Shown in pieces: positions 33,991-45,614 of a DNA stretch of 64,000 nucleotides. The first letter of the stretch is position 1. Each line of letters begins with the position of its first letter. This DNA comes from Microglena sp. YARC (Eukaryota; Chlorophyta; Chlorophyceae; Chlamydomonadales; Chlamydomonadaceae): positions 44,584,320 through 44,648,319 of the forward strand of contig CM039465.1 in the NCBI GenBank assembly GCA_022414725.1, given 5' to 3'. The position numbers and the translations under genes were made by a program. The notes beneath the pieces are model-generated. The model saw only the letters and a list, made by a program, of their open reading frames with translations, did not search any database and had not been told where the DNA came from.

Positions 33991-34170
33991 ATTTGTCTTT
34001 GGAAGCATCCACAACCTGAATGGCCTGAAGGACTTGTCCAGTCAAGTGGTCGAGTCGCCGAATCTGTTGTGGGACGATGTGCTGCCCTATGTGCGTGAGC
34101 ACCACGTTGTGTTTGCAGGCAAGACCTTGGCCATACCCCTCGACTGCAATGTTGAGCTGTTACACTACAG
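33991..34170 (+). CDS. Receptor gene exon 4: solute-binding domain
   Basis: This 180-nt exon encodes FVFGSIHNLNGLKDLSSQV, LLWDDVLPYVREHHVVFAG and KTLAIPLDCNVELLHYR, ending AG|GTGAGC in phase 2. The pattern W-x-D-V-L-P then (G)-(K/R)-x-x-A-(I/L)-P-L-D-x-(D/N)-(V/I) and L-x-Y-R is characteristic of ABC-type sugar/solute-binding proteins (domain family 1 type). There it forms the hinge and ligand cleft before an RRDxF motif. Here the RRD is completed by exon 5 across the intron. This is the strongest single evidence for the ectodomain family. Confidence 0.85.
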
Positions 34171-35935
34171 GTGAGCCCTGTGCCTGGCCAACCATATTGA
34201 TTTTTTATTTACCATATGGATTGAGTATTTACCATGTATTTACCATGTATTTACTATGTATTTACTATATTTGTCACTGTTTATTGACTACATTTCCTGT
34301 TTATATTCTATTTTTTATGTTCAGTTACTAGATTTACTCAATAGTTTCGTGGCCTGTTGCACCGTAGGTGAGCCCTGTGCCTGGCCTACTATATTGATTT
34401 TTTATTTACCATATGCATTGAGTATTTACCATGTATTTACTATGTATTTACCATGTATACATGTATTTACTATATTTGCCACGGTTTATTGACTACATTT
34501 CCTGTTTATTTTCTATTTTTAATGTTCAGTTACTAGATTTACTCAATAGTTTTGTGGCCTGTTGCACTGTAGGTGAGCCATGTGCCTGGCCTACCATATT
34601 GATTTTGTGTTTACCATATGGATTGAGTATTTACCATGTATTGACTATGTATTTACTATGTATTTACCATGTATTAACCATGTACTTACTATGTATTTAC
34701 CATGTATTTACTATGCATTTACTATATTTGCCACCGTTTATTGACTACATTTCCTGTTTATTTTCTATTTTCCATGCTTACCATATTGACTGAGTATTTA
34801 CCATGTATTTACTATGTATTTATAGGGGACGGCAATATGATATCATATGATGCCGGCGGTCTGACGAGGTAACTTTGGCCTGGGGCATCATATCATATGA
34901 TTTAAATTATATGATTTTTGTATGATATCATATGATATCGTACTCGTCTATGGTCAATATCATATGATTTGCCGTTCTCTATGTATTTACCATGTATTTA
35001 CTATAGTTGCTCAATATTGGCTACCGTGTAAGGACTGCATTTCCAGTTTATTTTCTATTTTCAATGTTCAGTTACTAGATTTACTCAATAGTTTTGTGGC
35101 CTGCTGAAGTATAGGTGATCCCTGTGCCCGGCCTAACATATTTCACTGTTTATTGACCATATTGACTGAGTATTTACCATGCATTTACTATAGTTGCTCA
35201 ATATTTGCCACCGTTTATTGACCACATTTCCTGTTTGTTTCTATTTTCTCTATATATATATATCTTCTCGTCTATTTTCAATGTTCAGTTACTAGGTTTA
35301 CTCAATATTTTTGTGGCCTGGTGAACTGTCGGTGAACCCTGTGCCCGGCCTACCATATTGACTGAGTATTTACCATGTATTTACTATAGTTGCTCAATAT
35401 GGGCCACCGTGTATGGACTTTATTTCCAGTTTATTTTATATTTTCACTGTTCAGTTTCTAGATTTACTCAATAGTTTTTGTGGCCTGGTGAGTATAGGTG
35501 GAGCGCTGTGCCCGGCCTACCATATTTCACTGTTTATTGACCATATTGACTGCGTATTTACCATGCATGTACTATGTATTTACCATGTTTTTACTATATT
35601 TGCTCAATATTTGCCACCGTTTCTTTACTACATTTCCTGTTTGTTTCTATTTCCTCTCTCTATTTTCTCTCTCTATATATATATCTTCTCGTCTATTTTC
35701 AATGTTCAGTTACTGGATTTACTCAATAGTTTCGTGGCCTGGTGAACTGTCGGTGAACCCTGTGCCCGGCCGACCATATTGACTGAGTATTTACCATGTA
35801 TTTACTATAGTTGCTCAATATTGGCCACCGTTTATTTGACCACATCTCCCGTTTAATTTGCTTTTTTTTTTCAATGTTCGATTATTAGATTTACACAATA
35901 TTTTCATTTTGCCTGGCGTCAATACCCCGTTAGAC
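34171..35935 (+). repeat. Intron 4, first part: ~200-bp units repeating the exon 4 donor
   Basis: The donor region (TAG|GTGAGCCCTGTGCCTGGCC...) recurs at about 34366, 34571, 35114, 35327, 35497 and 35750, with weaker copies at about 36469 and 36945. It is embedded in units rich in TTTACCATGTATTTACTATG and CACCGTTTATTGACTACATT. Each unit starts with a few bases resembling the exon end. Confidence 0.8.
34825..34979. mobile_element. MITE-like element 2 (TA target site)
   Basis: TA|GGGGACGGCAATATGATATC on the left and ATATCATATGATTTGCCGTTCTC|TA on the right are inverted repeats. Many ATATCATATGAT half-palindromes lie inside. It is closely related to the element at 60240-60416 and interrupts the 200-bp donor array. 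Confidence 0.65.
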
Positions 35936-36085
35936 GAATGGCTCGGTGGCAAGAGCTCCTAAGAACGACGCAAGGGTGCCGGTTTCGAATCCCACAGGTG
36001 CGCTTGAGTGTTCGTGGTCACTGTTCAACCGCCATGGTAGCGTTGTCCAGGTAAAGTTTAGCAGCCCGTTGCCCTAAAACGCGGC
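35936..36085 (+). mobile_element. tRNA-derived SINE, + orientation
   Basis: An A-box (TGGCTCGGTGGCAAGAGC) and a B-box (GGTTTCGAATCCC) at tRNA spacing mark a tRNA-like head. It is followed by GTGCGCTTGAG, CAACCGCCATGGTAGC and TTGTCCAGGTAAAG. The same head and tail order occurs inverted at 37225-37400. The head lacks a full tRNA fold and the B-box has an extra T, so it is not a functional tRNA gene. Confidence 0.65.
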
Positions 36086-36954
36086 GTAAGACAGGGCCCC
36101 CTTTTTAACCCTTATAAGTCGCGCCACCAGGCGTTATCAGTTGTTTTTCCAGGCTATTTCAGCTATTCCAGACTATTTTGCAGGCTATTCCAGGATATTT
36201 CAGCCTAAGTATAGCCCCCCCCCCCCCGTATCCCCCTAATTCGGTGTTGTAGATAGGACTCCCCCCCTACACACACACTACACACACCAGCGTTATCAGT
36301 ACATGTATTTCAACTGTTTGTAGAGGGTACCCGTGCATTTTTGTCAAATTGGTCAGCTTAAAGCGCACGAACATCAAATTGGTCAGTGCTTTGTAGTGCA
36401 AAAACTGCAAAAACTGCGCGTTGCGCCCATGAGGTGTTGAAAAGACCTTTTATGGCCTGGTGAAGCATAGGTGAGGGAATAATTTTTTTCCGGAATAATC
36501 TTCCGATCGGAATACGAGACCCCGTTCTGGACAAAAAATATTGGAATAAAAAAAAACTAACCATTTTTTTTTACTGAAATTGACTTAAAATGGCAAAAAT
36601 CGACAAAAATCGGAATAAGGATCCTGTTTTGGGAGGAAAACAGGGAGGGAAAAAAAGGAAAGAAATCAGATTTCCTCTTTTCGATTTGAAAAAAGGATCC
36701 CTGCCAAAGTAGGGCGTTTCGTAGACAAAAGTGACCTTCTCAAATCGGGACCAGCTCCGGGAATATGGTTTATCTAATCTTCAAAAATATTTTCGAGAAA
36801 GAAAAAAAAAAACCTTTCGGACCCGAATTGATCCGAAGGGAGCCTAATGACCATAAAACTGGTAAAAATCGGAAGTGCCGAGATTTTGCCAGAAAAAAGT
36901 GGGATTTGTAAAAACATGGGATTTAAAAAAAACGATCCCTGCCATAGGTGAGCA

Positions 36955-37222
36955 ATGTGCCAGGCTTACCATCTTGACTGTAATGATAACACCTGGTAGG
37001 GCTATAAATACATACATACAGTATGAAGGGAGCTCCACCTTGACTGTAATGATAACACCTGGTAGGGCTATAAATACATACATACAGTATGAAGGGAGCT
37101 CCACCTTGACTGTAATGATAACACCTGGTAGGGCTATAAATACATACATACAGTATGAAGGGAGCTCCACCTTGACTGTAATGATAACACCTGGTAGGGC
37201 TATAAATACATACATACAGTAT
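36955..37222. repeat. 66-bp tandem repeat, 4 copies
   Basis: The unit TTGACTGTAATGATAACACC then TGGTAGGGCTATAAATACAT repeats at 66-bp spacing. The start of the array, CATAGGTGAGCAATGTGCCAGG, resembles the exon 4 donor, so it may be another donor-derived array. The region 36086-36954 before it holds AT-rich sequence with GGAATAA phrases and no gene. Confidence 0.85.
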
Positions 37223-37224
37223 TA

Positions 37225-37400
37225 AGCGAGCTCCACCTTACAGCGGTAGAGAACGAGCTGCTACTTTACCTGGACAAAGCTACCATGGCGGTTGACAGCG
37301 ACAGCAAACACCAAAGCGCACCCATACGGATTCCAACCCCGCACATTCTGATTTCAACGAGCTCTACCATTGAGCCAATTGTCAAAACAGGATATAATTA
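37225..37400 (-). mobile_element. tRNA-derived SINE, inverted copy
   Basis: On the minus strand it reads TTGGCTCAATGGTAGAGC (A-box), GGTTGGAATCC (B-box), GGGTGCGCTTTGG, TCAACCGCCATGGTAGC and TTGTCCAGGTAAAG. It matches the + copy at 35936 over the tRNA-like head and the tail. Divergence between the two suggests independent insertions. Confidence 0.65.
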
Positions 37401-37439
37401 CTGAAAACAAGCCAAATCAAATGTACCCCTCCTCTCCCC

Positions 37440-38939
37440 TCCCCACCCTTAGGCGCGACATTTTCAACGCCCAGGGGGAGGATGTTCCTCAAACCTAGAC
37501 ATGGAGACCTACATCAAACCTAACCAAACCTACCCCTCCTCCCTCCTCCCTCCTCCCTCCTCCCTCCTCCCTCCTCCCTCCTCCCACCTCACTCCTCACT
37601 CCTCACTCCTCCCACCTCAATCCTCACTCCTCCCTCATCCCTCATCCCTCATCCCACCTCACTCTTCACTCCTCCCTCATCCCTCATCCCTCATCCCACC
37701 TCACTCTTCACTCCTCCCTCATCCCTCATCCCTCATCCCACCTCACTCCTCCCACCTCACTCTTCACTCCTCCCTCATCCCTCATCCCTCATCCCACCTC
37801 ACTCCTCCCACCTCACTCTTCACTCCTCCCTCATCCCTCATCCCACCTCACTCCTCCCACCTCACTCTTCACTCCTCCCTCATCCCTCATCCCTCATCCC
37901 TCATCCGTCATCCCACCTCACTCCTCCCACCTCACTCTCACTCCTCCTCATCCCCTCACCCTCATCCCACCTCACTCTTCACTCCTCCCTCATCCCTCAT
38001 CCCTCATCCCACCTCACTCCTCCCACCTCACTCTTCACTCCTCCCTCATCCCTCATCCCTCATCCCTCATCCCACCTCACTCCTCCCACCTCACTCTTCA
38101 CTCCTCCCTCATCCCTCATCCCTCATCCCTCCTCCCACCTCACTCCTCCCACCTCACTCTTCACTCCTCCCTCATCCCTCATCCCTCATCCCACCTCACT
38201 CATCCCACCTCACTCCTCCCACCTCACTCTTCACTCATCCCTCATCCCTCATCCCTCATCCCACCTCACTCTTCACTCCTCCCTCATCCCTCATCCCTCA
38301 TCCACCTCACTCTTTTCCTCCTCATCCTCATCCCTCATCCTCATCCCTCATCCTCATCCTCATCCACCTCACTCCTCCCGCCTCACTCTTCACTCCTCCC
38401 TCATCCCTCATCCCTCATCCCTCATCCCTCATCCCACCTCACTCCTCCCACCTCACTCTTCACTCATCCCTCATCCCTCATCCCTCATCCCACCTCACTC
38501 CTCCCACCTCACTCTTCACTCCTCCCTCATCCCTCATCCCTCATCCCACCTCACTCCTCCCACCTCACTCTTCACTCCTCCCTCATCCCTAATCCCTCAT
38601 CCCACCTCACTCCTCCCACCTCACTCTACACTCCTCCCTCATCCCTCATCCCTCATCCCTCATCCCTCATCCCACCTCGCTCCTCCCACCTCACTCTTCA
38701 CTCCTCACTCCCCACCCTTAGGCGCGACATTTTCAACGCCCAGTATTGTCCAGTTCCCCTAACCTATACATGGAGACCTACATCAAACCTAACCTAACCT
38801 AACCAAACCTACCCCTCCTCCCTCCCCACCCTTAGGCGCGACATTTTCAACGCCCAGGGGTGGGATGTTCCCTAAACCTTAACATGTCGCCCTACATTAA
38901 ACCTAACCAAACCAACTGCTCCTCCCTCCCCATCCTTAG
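37440..38939 (+). repeat. Intron 4, second part: CTCATCCCTCATCCC array with four acceptor copies
   Basis: Pyrimidine-rich units (CCTCATCCCTCATCCCACCT, CACTCTTCACTCC) fill 37530-38710. Copies of acceptor plus exon 5 start (CCCTTAG, then GCGCGACATTTTCAACGCCC) begin at about 37452, 38722, 38836 and 38940. Each encodes R-D-I-F-(N/T)-A-Q. The long Ser/Pro/His frame across the array is not coding. Confidence 0.85.
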
Positions 38940-39392
38940 GCGAGACATTTTCACCGCCCAGGGGTGGGAGTGTTCCCAGACCTGGACCAGCTGCTCAGCC
39001 TGGCCAAGGAAGCCAATGGGATGGACATGAACGGCGATGGGGTACCTGACTTTGGTTTTTGCATGGAGGCCCGCAGCAACTGCTTAGTCCTGGGCGCCAG
39101 CATCATGGGCATGGTAGCGCCGTACCTTCAGTACCTCGGTCTCACCCAGGGCGTGTACTTCGATCCAGAAACAATACTGGACCCCACGGGGCGGCAGCTC
39201 TTGGTTGACAACCCGGCGTTTCGGCATGTGCTGGGTGTGTATCAGGAGCTTGTGCAGGTTTCTCAACAGGCGGGGCTGTTTGGCAATACCAGCGCAGGTA
39301 CGGACGACACCGGGTGCAGCTTGGATGTGTCGCCCCAAGTGACGTTTGCGGAGGGGCGCTGCCTTATGGTGGTGGACCATTTGACGATGAAG
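38940..39392 (+). CDS. Receptor gene exon 5: solute-binding domain core
   Basis: Exon 4 ends AG and this exon supplies G, giving R-R-D-I-F-T-A-Q-G-W. The frame then shifts by one base near 38965-38990 and continues VFPDLDQLLSLAKEANG, DMNGDGVPDFGFCMEA, GLTQGVYFDPETILDP, NPAFRHVLGVYQELV and EGRCLMVVDHLTMK, ending at a GTGAGT donor in phase 0. The order RRDxF, then D-x-(L/F)-x-x-x-A, then a (G)-x-x-x-(Y)-F-D cleft and an acidic-before-helix element is typical of sugar-binding ABC receptors. A net 1-nt loss in GGGAGTGTTCCCAGACCTGG explains the shift. It may be an assembly error, since the neighbouring partial copies keep GGGATGTTCC. Confidence 0.85.
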
Positions 39393-39440
39393 GTGAGTGC
39401 ATGAGGGTTGGACGTGTGTGTGTGTGTGTGTGTTTTTTTT

Positions 39441-39475
<35 letters not shown>

Positions 39476-39880
39476 CTCATGGTGATGAACATTAATCCTT
39501 AAAGGTGAGTGCATGAGGATTGGTGTGTGTGGTTTGTGTGTGTGTGGGGGGGGGGTGAAGTGTGTGTCGGTGTGTGTATGTTGGTGAGTGGTTTGGGGGG
39601 GTTGGGGGTTGGGAGTTGGGAGGGGGGACGTGTGTTGTGCCTCATGGTGGTGGACCATTCATCCTTCCAAGGTGAGTGCATGAGGATTGGCGTGTTGGGG
39701 TGGGGGTGGGGTGACGTGTGTGTCGGTGTGTGTATGTGGGTGTGGGTGTGGGTAGGAGGGTGACGAGTGTGCCCCCCACCCCACCCCACCCCCCCCCCCA
39801 CACACACACATATCCCACCCACACTCCATCAGAGTTCAACCAATCACCTTTCCGCGGCCAGCTTGGTGCCCCCCCCCCCC

Positions 39881-39927
<47 letters not shown>

Positions 39928-40948
39928 CCACACAAACACACACACACACCACCTCCAACCTCCAATACACAAATCCCACCCTCAATCCACAGGAGTTCAA
40001 CCGATCACCTTTCCGCGGCCAACTTGGTGCCACCAACACTCCCCCCCCACCCCACCACCCCCCCCCGGCCCACACACCCACACCGCCAGCCAGCTACCAC
40101 CCACACCCCACCTCCTCCGCACACATACCCACCCCCACCTACCCCACACCCCACACCCACACCCACACCCCACCTCCTCACCCACACTCCACAGGAGTTC
40201 AACCGACCACCATTCCGCGTCCAGCTTGGTGTGCCCCCCCCCCACCCACCCACACACACACACGCACACACACACCCAGCCAGCCACAAACACCCACACA
40301 CACCGCCACCTCCACATACCCATAATCCCACCCTGAATCCACAGGAGTTCAACCGATCACCTTTCCGCGGCCAGCTTGGTGCCACCAACACTCCCCCCCC
40401 CGCACACACACCCACACCCACACCCAGCAGCCACAAACACACACAACACCACCTCCACATACCCATATCCCCCTCATTCCACAGGAGTTCAACCGATCAA
40501 CTTTCCGCGGCCAGCTTGGTGCCACCAACACTCCCCCCCCCCCCCCCACACACACACACACACACACAGACACACACACACCACACACACACACACACAG
40601 CCAGCCAGCCACAAACACACACACACACCACCTCCACATACCCATATCCACCCGCAATCCACAGGAGTTTTCCGCGGCCAGCGTTGGTGCCACCAGCACT
40701 CCCCCCCACCACCGCAGCACACACACATATCCCACCACACTCCACCGGAGTTCAACCGAATCACCATTCCGCGGCCAGCTTGGTGCCACAGTCCCCACCC
40801 CACCCCGCCCCACCCACCCACGCCACACACACATCCCACCCACACTCCACCGGAGTTTCAACCGATCACCGATTCCGCGGCCAGCTTGGTGCCCCCCACC
40901 CACCCCCTATCCCACCACCACCACAAACACATCCCAGCACACTCCACG
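39393..40948 (+). repeat. Intron 5: three donor-side and nine acceptor-side exon copies
   Basis: The exon 5 end (CATGGTGGTGGACCATT...AAG|GTGAGTGCATGAGG) is repeated twice more, at about 39476 and 39642. Then GT/CA-rich sequence leads into nine copies of the exon 6 start (ACAG, then GAGTTCAACCGATCACC and TTCCGCGGCCAGCTTGG), at about 39834, 39992, 40195, 40345, 40485, 40667, 40748, 40853 and 40949. A poly-G tract lies at 39440-39474. Copies are separated by CACACACA and CCCCCC runs. Confidence 0.88.
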
Positions 40949-41109
40949 GAGTTCAACCGATCACCTTTCCGCGGCCAGCTGGGCGTCAGCCTTCCTCCTG
41001 GTAGCTTCGAGGTTCTTGACAGAAAGCGAAACATACTTAAACCATGTAATAAGACGCTCTGCCGCTACGGCAACTCAAGGTCGTGGATCAGTCCACCCGG
41101 TGTAACCAG
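40949..41109 (+). CDS. Receptor gene exon 6: solute-binding domain
   Basis: It encodes EFNRSPFRGQLGVSLPPGS, FEVLDRKRNILKPC and NKTLCRYGNSRSWISPPGVT, ending AG|GTGACG in phase 2. The segment G-(Q/R)-L-G-x-S-x-x-P-G-S-x-x-V-L-D-R occurs in the family after the exon 5 helices. The acceptor at this last copy reads CCACGGAG instead of CCACAGGAG, so the AG is lost by a single-base deletion. Earlier copies with intact AG exist but do not continue in frame. Confidence 0.75.
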
Positions 41110-42730
41110 GTGACGAGAGGTTCTCTTGCAGAGGTTTGATCATGTTTTGGTCACCTGATAATAAACTAGGAGCTTGCAGGTGCTGCTAGTGTATTGTGAC
41201 CAAATAACAAGCAAGTAGCATGCACTGAGACGCTCTGCCGCTATGCAACTCAAGTCGTGGATCAGTCCACCGGTGTAACTAGGTACGAGAGGTTCTCTTG
41301 CAGGGTTGGATCATGTTTTGGTCACCTAATAATAAACTAGGAGCTTGCAGGTGCTGCTAGTGTATTGTGACCTAATAACAAGCAAGTAGCATGCACTGAG
41401 ACGCCTCTTTTGCTGTATGCAACTCAAGTTGTGGGATCAGTCCACTGGGTGTTACCTGGTATGTTTTATGTAATGCGTTTACAAGATCCAGGGTTGGGCC
41501 AAAAAAGCTAAATTTGAAGAGCGTTTTTAATAGCGTTTTTAAGAGTATTATTGAGCAGAGTGAGGAGTTAAGTTATAGGAGGAGTTATATATTATATAGT
41601 AGGAGTTATTGAGCAGAGTGAGTGAGGATAACAGCCTTTAACCATGTGCACTAAGACTTCTCTGGCCCTGCTACGCAACTCAAGTCGTGGATCAGTCCAC
41701 CGGTGGGGCGTTACCTTTGGTATGGTTTAATGTTATGTATGTCATAATCCAGGGGTTAGGCCAAAAAAGCTAAATTGAAGGAGCGTTTATAATGAGCCGT
41801 TTTGAGCAGAGTGAGGAAGTTAAGAGTAACTGCCGCGTTTAACCAGGCAGTGAGACGCTCTTTTGCTATGCAACTCAAGTCGTGGATCAGTCCACCGGTG
41901 TTATCAGGTACGTTTATGTATGTTACAATCCAGGGTTAGGCCAAAAAAGCTAAATTTGAAGAGCGTTTTTAAGAGTATTATTGAGCAGAGTGAGGAGTTA
42001 AGTTATAGGAGGAGTTATATATTATATAGTAGGGAGTTATTGAGCAGGAGTCGAGTGAGGAGTAACAGCCTTTAACCATGCACTAAGACTCTCTGCCGCT
42101 ACGCAGTGGACTCAAGGGTCGTGGATCAGTCACCCGGAATCGGTTGTTACCAGGTATGTTTATATGCATCCTTGGCTTTGTCAACCTAAATAACAAACTA
42201 GCAGCTTGCAGGTTTTGGTAATGTTTTGTAACCTAAAATGATAATAAAAACTAGTAGCCTTGCACTGAGAACGCTCTGCCCGCTGTTTCAATGCGTATGT
42301 AGGTCCGGAGTAGTGGATCATTCCACCACTGTAACCAGGTCCTCTTGCAGGTTTTGATCATGTATTTTAGCCTAATAATAAACTAGTAGCTTTAGTAGCG
42401 ACAGATGGGTGTCCGCCATTAACCAATTCTCCCCAGAGGCCCCCATCCAAGCTGCGTTCAAACTCCCCACCCCACACACCCCTCACCTCACCCCACCCTC
42501 CAACCCTCTCCTCTCCTCTCCTCTCCTCGTCTCTCATCCTCTCCTCTCCTCCTCGCTTTTCCTCTCCTCTCCTCTCCTCTTCCTCTCCCTCTTTCTCTTC
42601 TCCTCTCCTTCTTCTTCCTTCCTCTCCTCTCTCTCCTCTCCTCTCCTCTCCTCTCCTCTCCTCTCCTCTCCTCAGGGGTCTTCTCCTCTCCTCTCCTCTC
42701 TCTCCTCTCCTCTCCTCTCCTTCCCCACAG
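41110..42730 (+). repeat. Intron 6: six donor-side copies of exon 6 end
   Basis: The segment ACTGAGACGCTCTGCCGCTA, CAACTCAAGTCGTGGATCAG and TCCACCGGTGTAACCAGGT recurs at about 41228, 41398, 41655, 41848, 42085 and 42265 with indels. Between them are ACCTAATAATAAACTAGTAG and GTTAGGCCAAAAAAGCTAAA repeats. A partial copy of exon 7 (GTGTCCGCCATTAACCAATT) lies at 42409-42460. CTCTCC repeats then lead to the true acceptor. Confidence 0.85.
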
Positions 42731-43072
42731 GTGGCTCAACCGCGCGCCGTGGGTCGGAGCCAATAGCTGGGTGTCCGCCGTCAACAACTTCTCCCCAGTG
42801 GCACCCGCCCAAGCTGTCTTCAATCTCTTGTCCAGCCTGTCTGCGCAAGATGGCTCGTGGGACCTCATCCTTCACCCGACACTTCCTTTCACTCCTTTCC
42901 GATATGTCCATTTCAGTGACCTGGACCGCTGGCTCGGTGCGGGTTTCGACCGGCAGGACATCACCCAATTCCTGAATGCTTCTCTAGCTGCAGTCACTCC
43001 CAACATCCCAACATCGTTAACCAGCTTTGAATTGGGAGATTTGGCGGGGCTGAATGCGCTGAATGTGATTTG
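42731..43072 (+). CDS. Receptor gene exon 7: solute-binding domain, C-terminal lobe
   Basis: The acceptor CCCCACAG plus the AG from exon 6 gives R-WLNRAPWVGANSWVSAVN, then APAQAVFNLLSSLSA, LHPTLPFTPFRYVHF, LDRWLGAGFDRQDITQFLNA and FELGDLAGLNALNVI. It ends TG|GTGGGT in phase 2. The elements (N/R)-R-A-P-x-x-G-x-x-G/S-W-x-x-(A)-V, then P-x-S/T-x-x-x-P-F-R-x-x-H-F, then W-x-x-A-G-(F/Y)-(D/S) are conserved in algal receptor cyclases of this type and in bacterial sugar-binding relatives. No frameshift is visible. Confidence 0.85.
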
Positions 43073-44709
43073 GTGGGTGTGACCCGGGGTGGGATGGGGG
43101 GGGATGCATGAGATTGGTGGGTGTGACCCGGGGGGGGATGGGAGGGGGATGGGGGGGGGGATGCATGAGATCTGGTGGGTGTGACCCGGGTGGGATGGGG
43201 AGGAGATGGGGATGGGGGGGGGATGCATGGAGATCTGGTGGGTGGTTGACCCTCGGGTGGGGATGGGGAGTGGATGGGATGGGGGGGGGTATGCATGAGG
43301 CATTGGTGGGTGTGACCCGGGGGGGATGGGGATGGGATGGAGGGGGGGAATGCATGAGATCTGGTGGGTGTGACCCGGGTGGGGATGGGGAGGGATGGGA
43401 TGGGGGGGGGATGCATGAGATCTGGTGGGGTGTGACCCGGGGATGGGATGGGGTGGGGATGCAATGAGATCTGGTGGTGTGACCCGGGTGGGGATGGGGA
43501 GGGATGGGATGGGGGGGCGCTGAATGCGCTGAAATGTGATCTGGTGGGTGTGCCCAGGGTGGGATGGAGAGGGTCTGAATGTGATCTGGTGGGTGCGCCC
43601 GGGGTGGGATGGAAAGGGTCTGAATGTGATCTGGTGTGTGTGCCCAGGGGTTGGGGGACGAGGAGGGGTTAGGGTGAGATGGGGAGAAGCTGAAAAGTGA
43701 TCTGATGGGTGCGCCCAGGGTGGGATGGTGGTGGGGTGGGTTACACACAGAGCCCCCCCCCCCATACCCCCCCACCCCACCTACCCCCCCCCCACCCCCG
43801 CCACACACACACACTGAATCACTAGCTAAGCTTCCCCACCCCCACCACCCCCCAACTAACCAAACAATCAACCACCAAGCCAACACAACCACTAAGCAGG
43901 GACACTATGGTACAGCCGGCTGCTCTCATGGTCAGTGGCAGTAGTGCGGACGAGTGCATTGCATTCATACTTGGGGGCACTGACAAAGTCCTAGACCCCC
44001 CCCCCCCCCACACACACACAACACACACACACACACGACAGTACCGTCAACCTCACGCGCTCGACAGCCCAACTGATCACCATCTTATCCCCCCCCCCTC
44101 ACACACCAAAACACACACACCACATTCAACCTCACCACCAGCCCAACTGAATCACCATCTTATCCCCCCCCCCCCCACCCCACACACACACACAACACAC
44201 ACACACACTTCAACCTCACCCACCAGCCCAACTGAATCACCATCTTATCCCCCCCCCCCCCCCCCCGCCCCCCCCCCCCCACACACACACACACACACAC
44301 TTCAACCTCACCCAAGCCCCACTGAATCACCATCTAAGCCACCACCACCACAACTACCCACAACCACCACCACACACACGCACACACTTTAACCTCACCA
44401 CCAGCCCACTGAATCACCATCTTAGCCCCCGCCCCCCCCCCCCCCCACACAACCACACACACCTCACCACCAGCCCAACTGAATCACCAGCTTAGCCCCC
44501 CCCCCACCTCCCCCTCCCCTTCCCCCCCCCCCCCCCCCTCCCCCCCCCCCCCCCCCTCACACACAACACACACACACACACCCTGAATCGCCATCTCTAC
44601 GCCCCCCCTCCCCCCCCCGCCCTCCCTCCCCCCCCCACACACACACACACCTGAATCGCCATCTAAGCCCCCCTCCCCCCCCCCCCCCACCCCCCCCCCA
44701 CCCCCCCCT

Positions 44710-44740
<31 letters not shown>

Positions 44741-44922
44741 GAAATCGCCATCTAAGCCCCCCTCCCCCCCCCCCCCCCACACACCACACACACACACACA
44801 CACCACACCCTGAATCGCCATCTAAGCCCCCCCTCCCCCTCCCCTCCCCCGCCCCCCCCCCCACAGCACACACAACACAAACACACACACCACACTGAAT
44901 CGCCATCTAAGCCCCCCTCCCC

Positions 44923-44971
<49 letters not shown>

Positions 44972-45614
44972 CCTGATATCTAAGCCCCCTTTCCCGCTCC
45001 CCTCCCGCCCCCGCCACACACACCCTGAATCGCCATCTAAGCCCCCCTCCCTCCCCTTCCCCCCCCCCCCACACACACACACACCCTGATCGCCATCTAA
45101 GCCCCCTCCCCTCCCTCCCCCCCCCCCACACACACACACCCTGAATCGCCATCTAAGCCCCCCTCCCCCTCCCCTCCCCCCCCCCACAACACACACACCC
45201 TGAATCGCCATCTAAAGCCCCCCCTCCCCTCCCCCCCCACAAACACACACACCCTGAATCCCATCTAGCCCCCCCCCCCGCTCCCTCCCCCCCACACACA
45301 CACACAACACTGAATCGCCACCTAAGCCCCCCTCCCCTCCCCTCCCCCCCCCCCCACACACACACACCTGAATCGCCATCTAAGCCCCCCTCCCCTCCCC
45401 TCCCCCCCCACCACCACCACCACCACCACACACACACACACACACCCTGAATCGCATCTAAGCCCCCCTCCCCTCCCTCCCCCCACCACCACCACCACAC
45501 ACACAACACACACTCTGAATCGCCATCTAAGCCCCCCTCCCCTCTCCCCCCCACACACACACACTGAATCACCATCTAAGCCCCCCACCCCACCCCACCC
45601 CAACCACATTTCAG
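43073..45614 (+). repeat. Intron 7: donor-side array then CTGAATCGCCATCTAAG array
   Basis: From 43073 to 43740 the exon 7 end (GCTGAATG...GATCTGGTGGGTGTGACCCG) repeats about ten times in GGGATGGGG-rich DNA. From 43994 to 45600 about 25 units of CTGAATCGCCATCTAAGCCC separated by C and CA runs follow. Between them, 43900-43993, lies a partial copy of exon 8. Minus-strand Gly/Val/Cys frames here are artefacts. Confidence 0.85.
43900..43993 (+). pseudogene. Partial duplicate of exon 8 start
   Basis: AAGCAG is followed by GGACACTATGGTACAGCCGG, reading in the exon 8 phase as D-T-M-V, then LMVSGSSADECIAFILGG. It matches the start of exon 8 at 45615 and then stops within low-complexity sequence. Confidence 0.7.

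Noticed and set aside
35936..36020. Functional tRNA gene
   Set aside because: The A-box and B-box are present, but the acceptor stem and anticodon arm do not pair convincingly, the B-box has an extra base, and a shared SINE tail follows.
37501..38592. 363-residue Ser/Pro/His frame
   Set aside because: It only translates the CTCATCCCTCATCCC intron array, without any non-repetitive protein segment.
39718..41113. Long Pro/His/Thr frames (up to 428 residues)
   Set aside because: They read through CA and C runs between duplicated exon starts in different frames; the conserved reading EFNRSPFRGQLG is present only in parts.
44484..45609. Minus-strand Gly/Val/Cys-rich frames
   Set aside because: They are complement of C and CA runs in intron 7; no conserved residues or starts.
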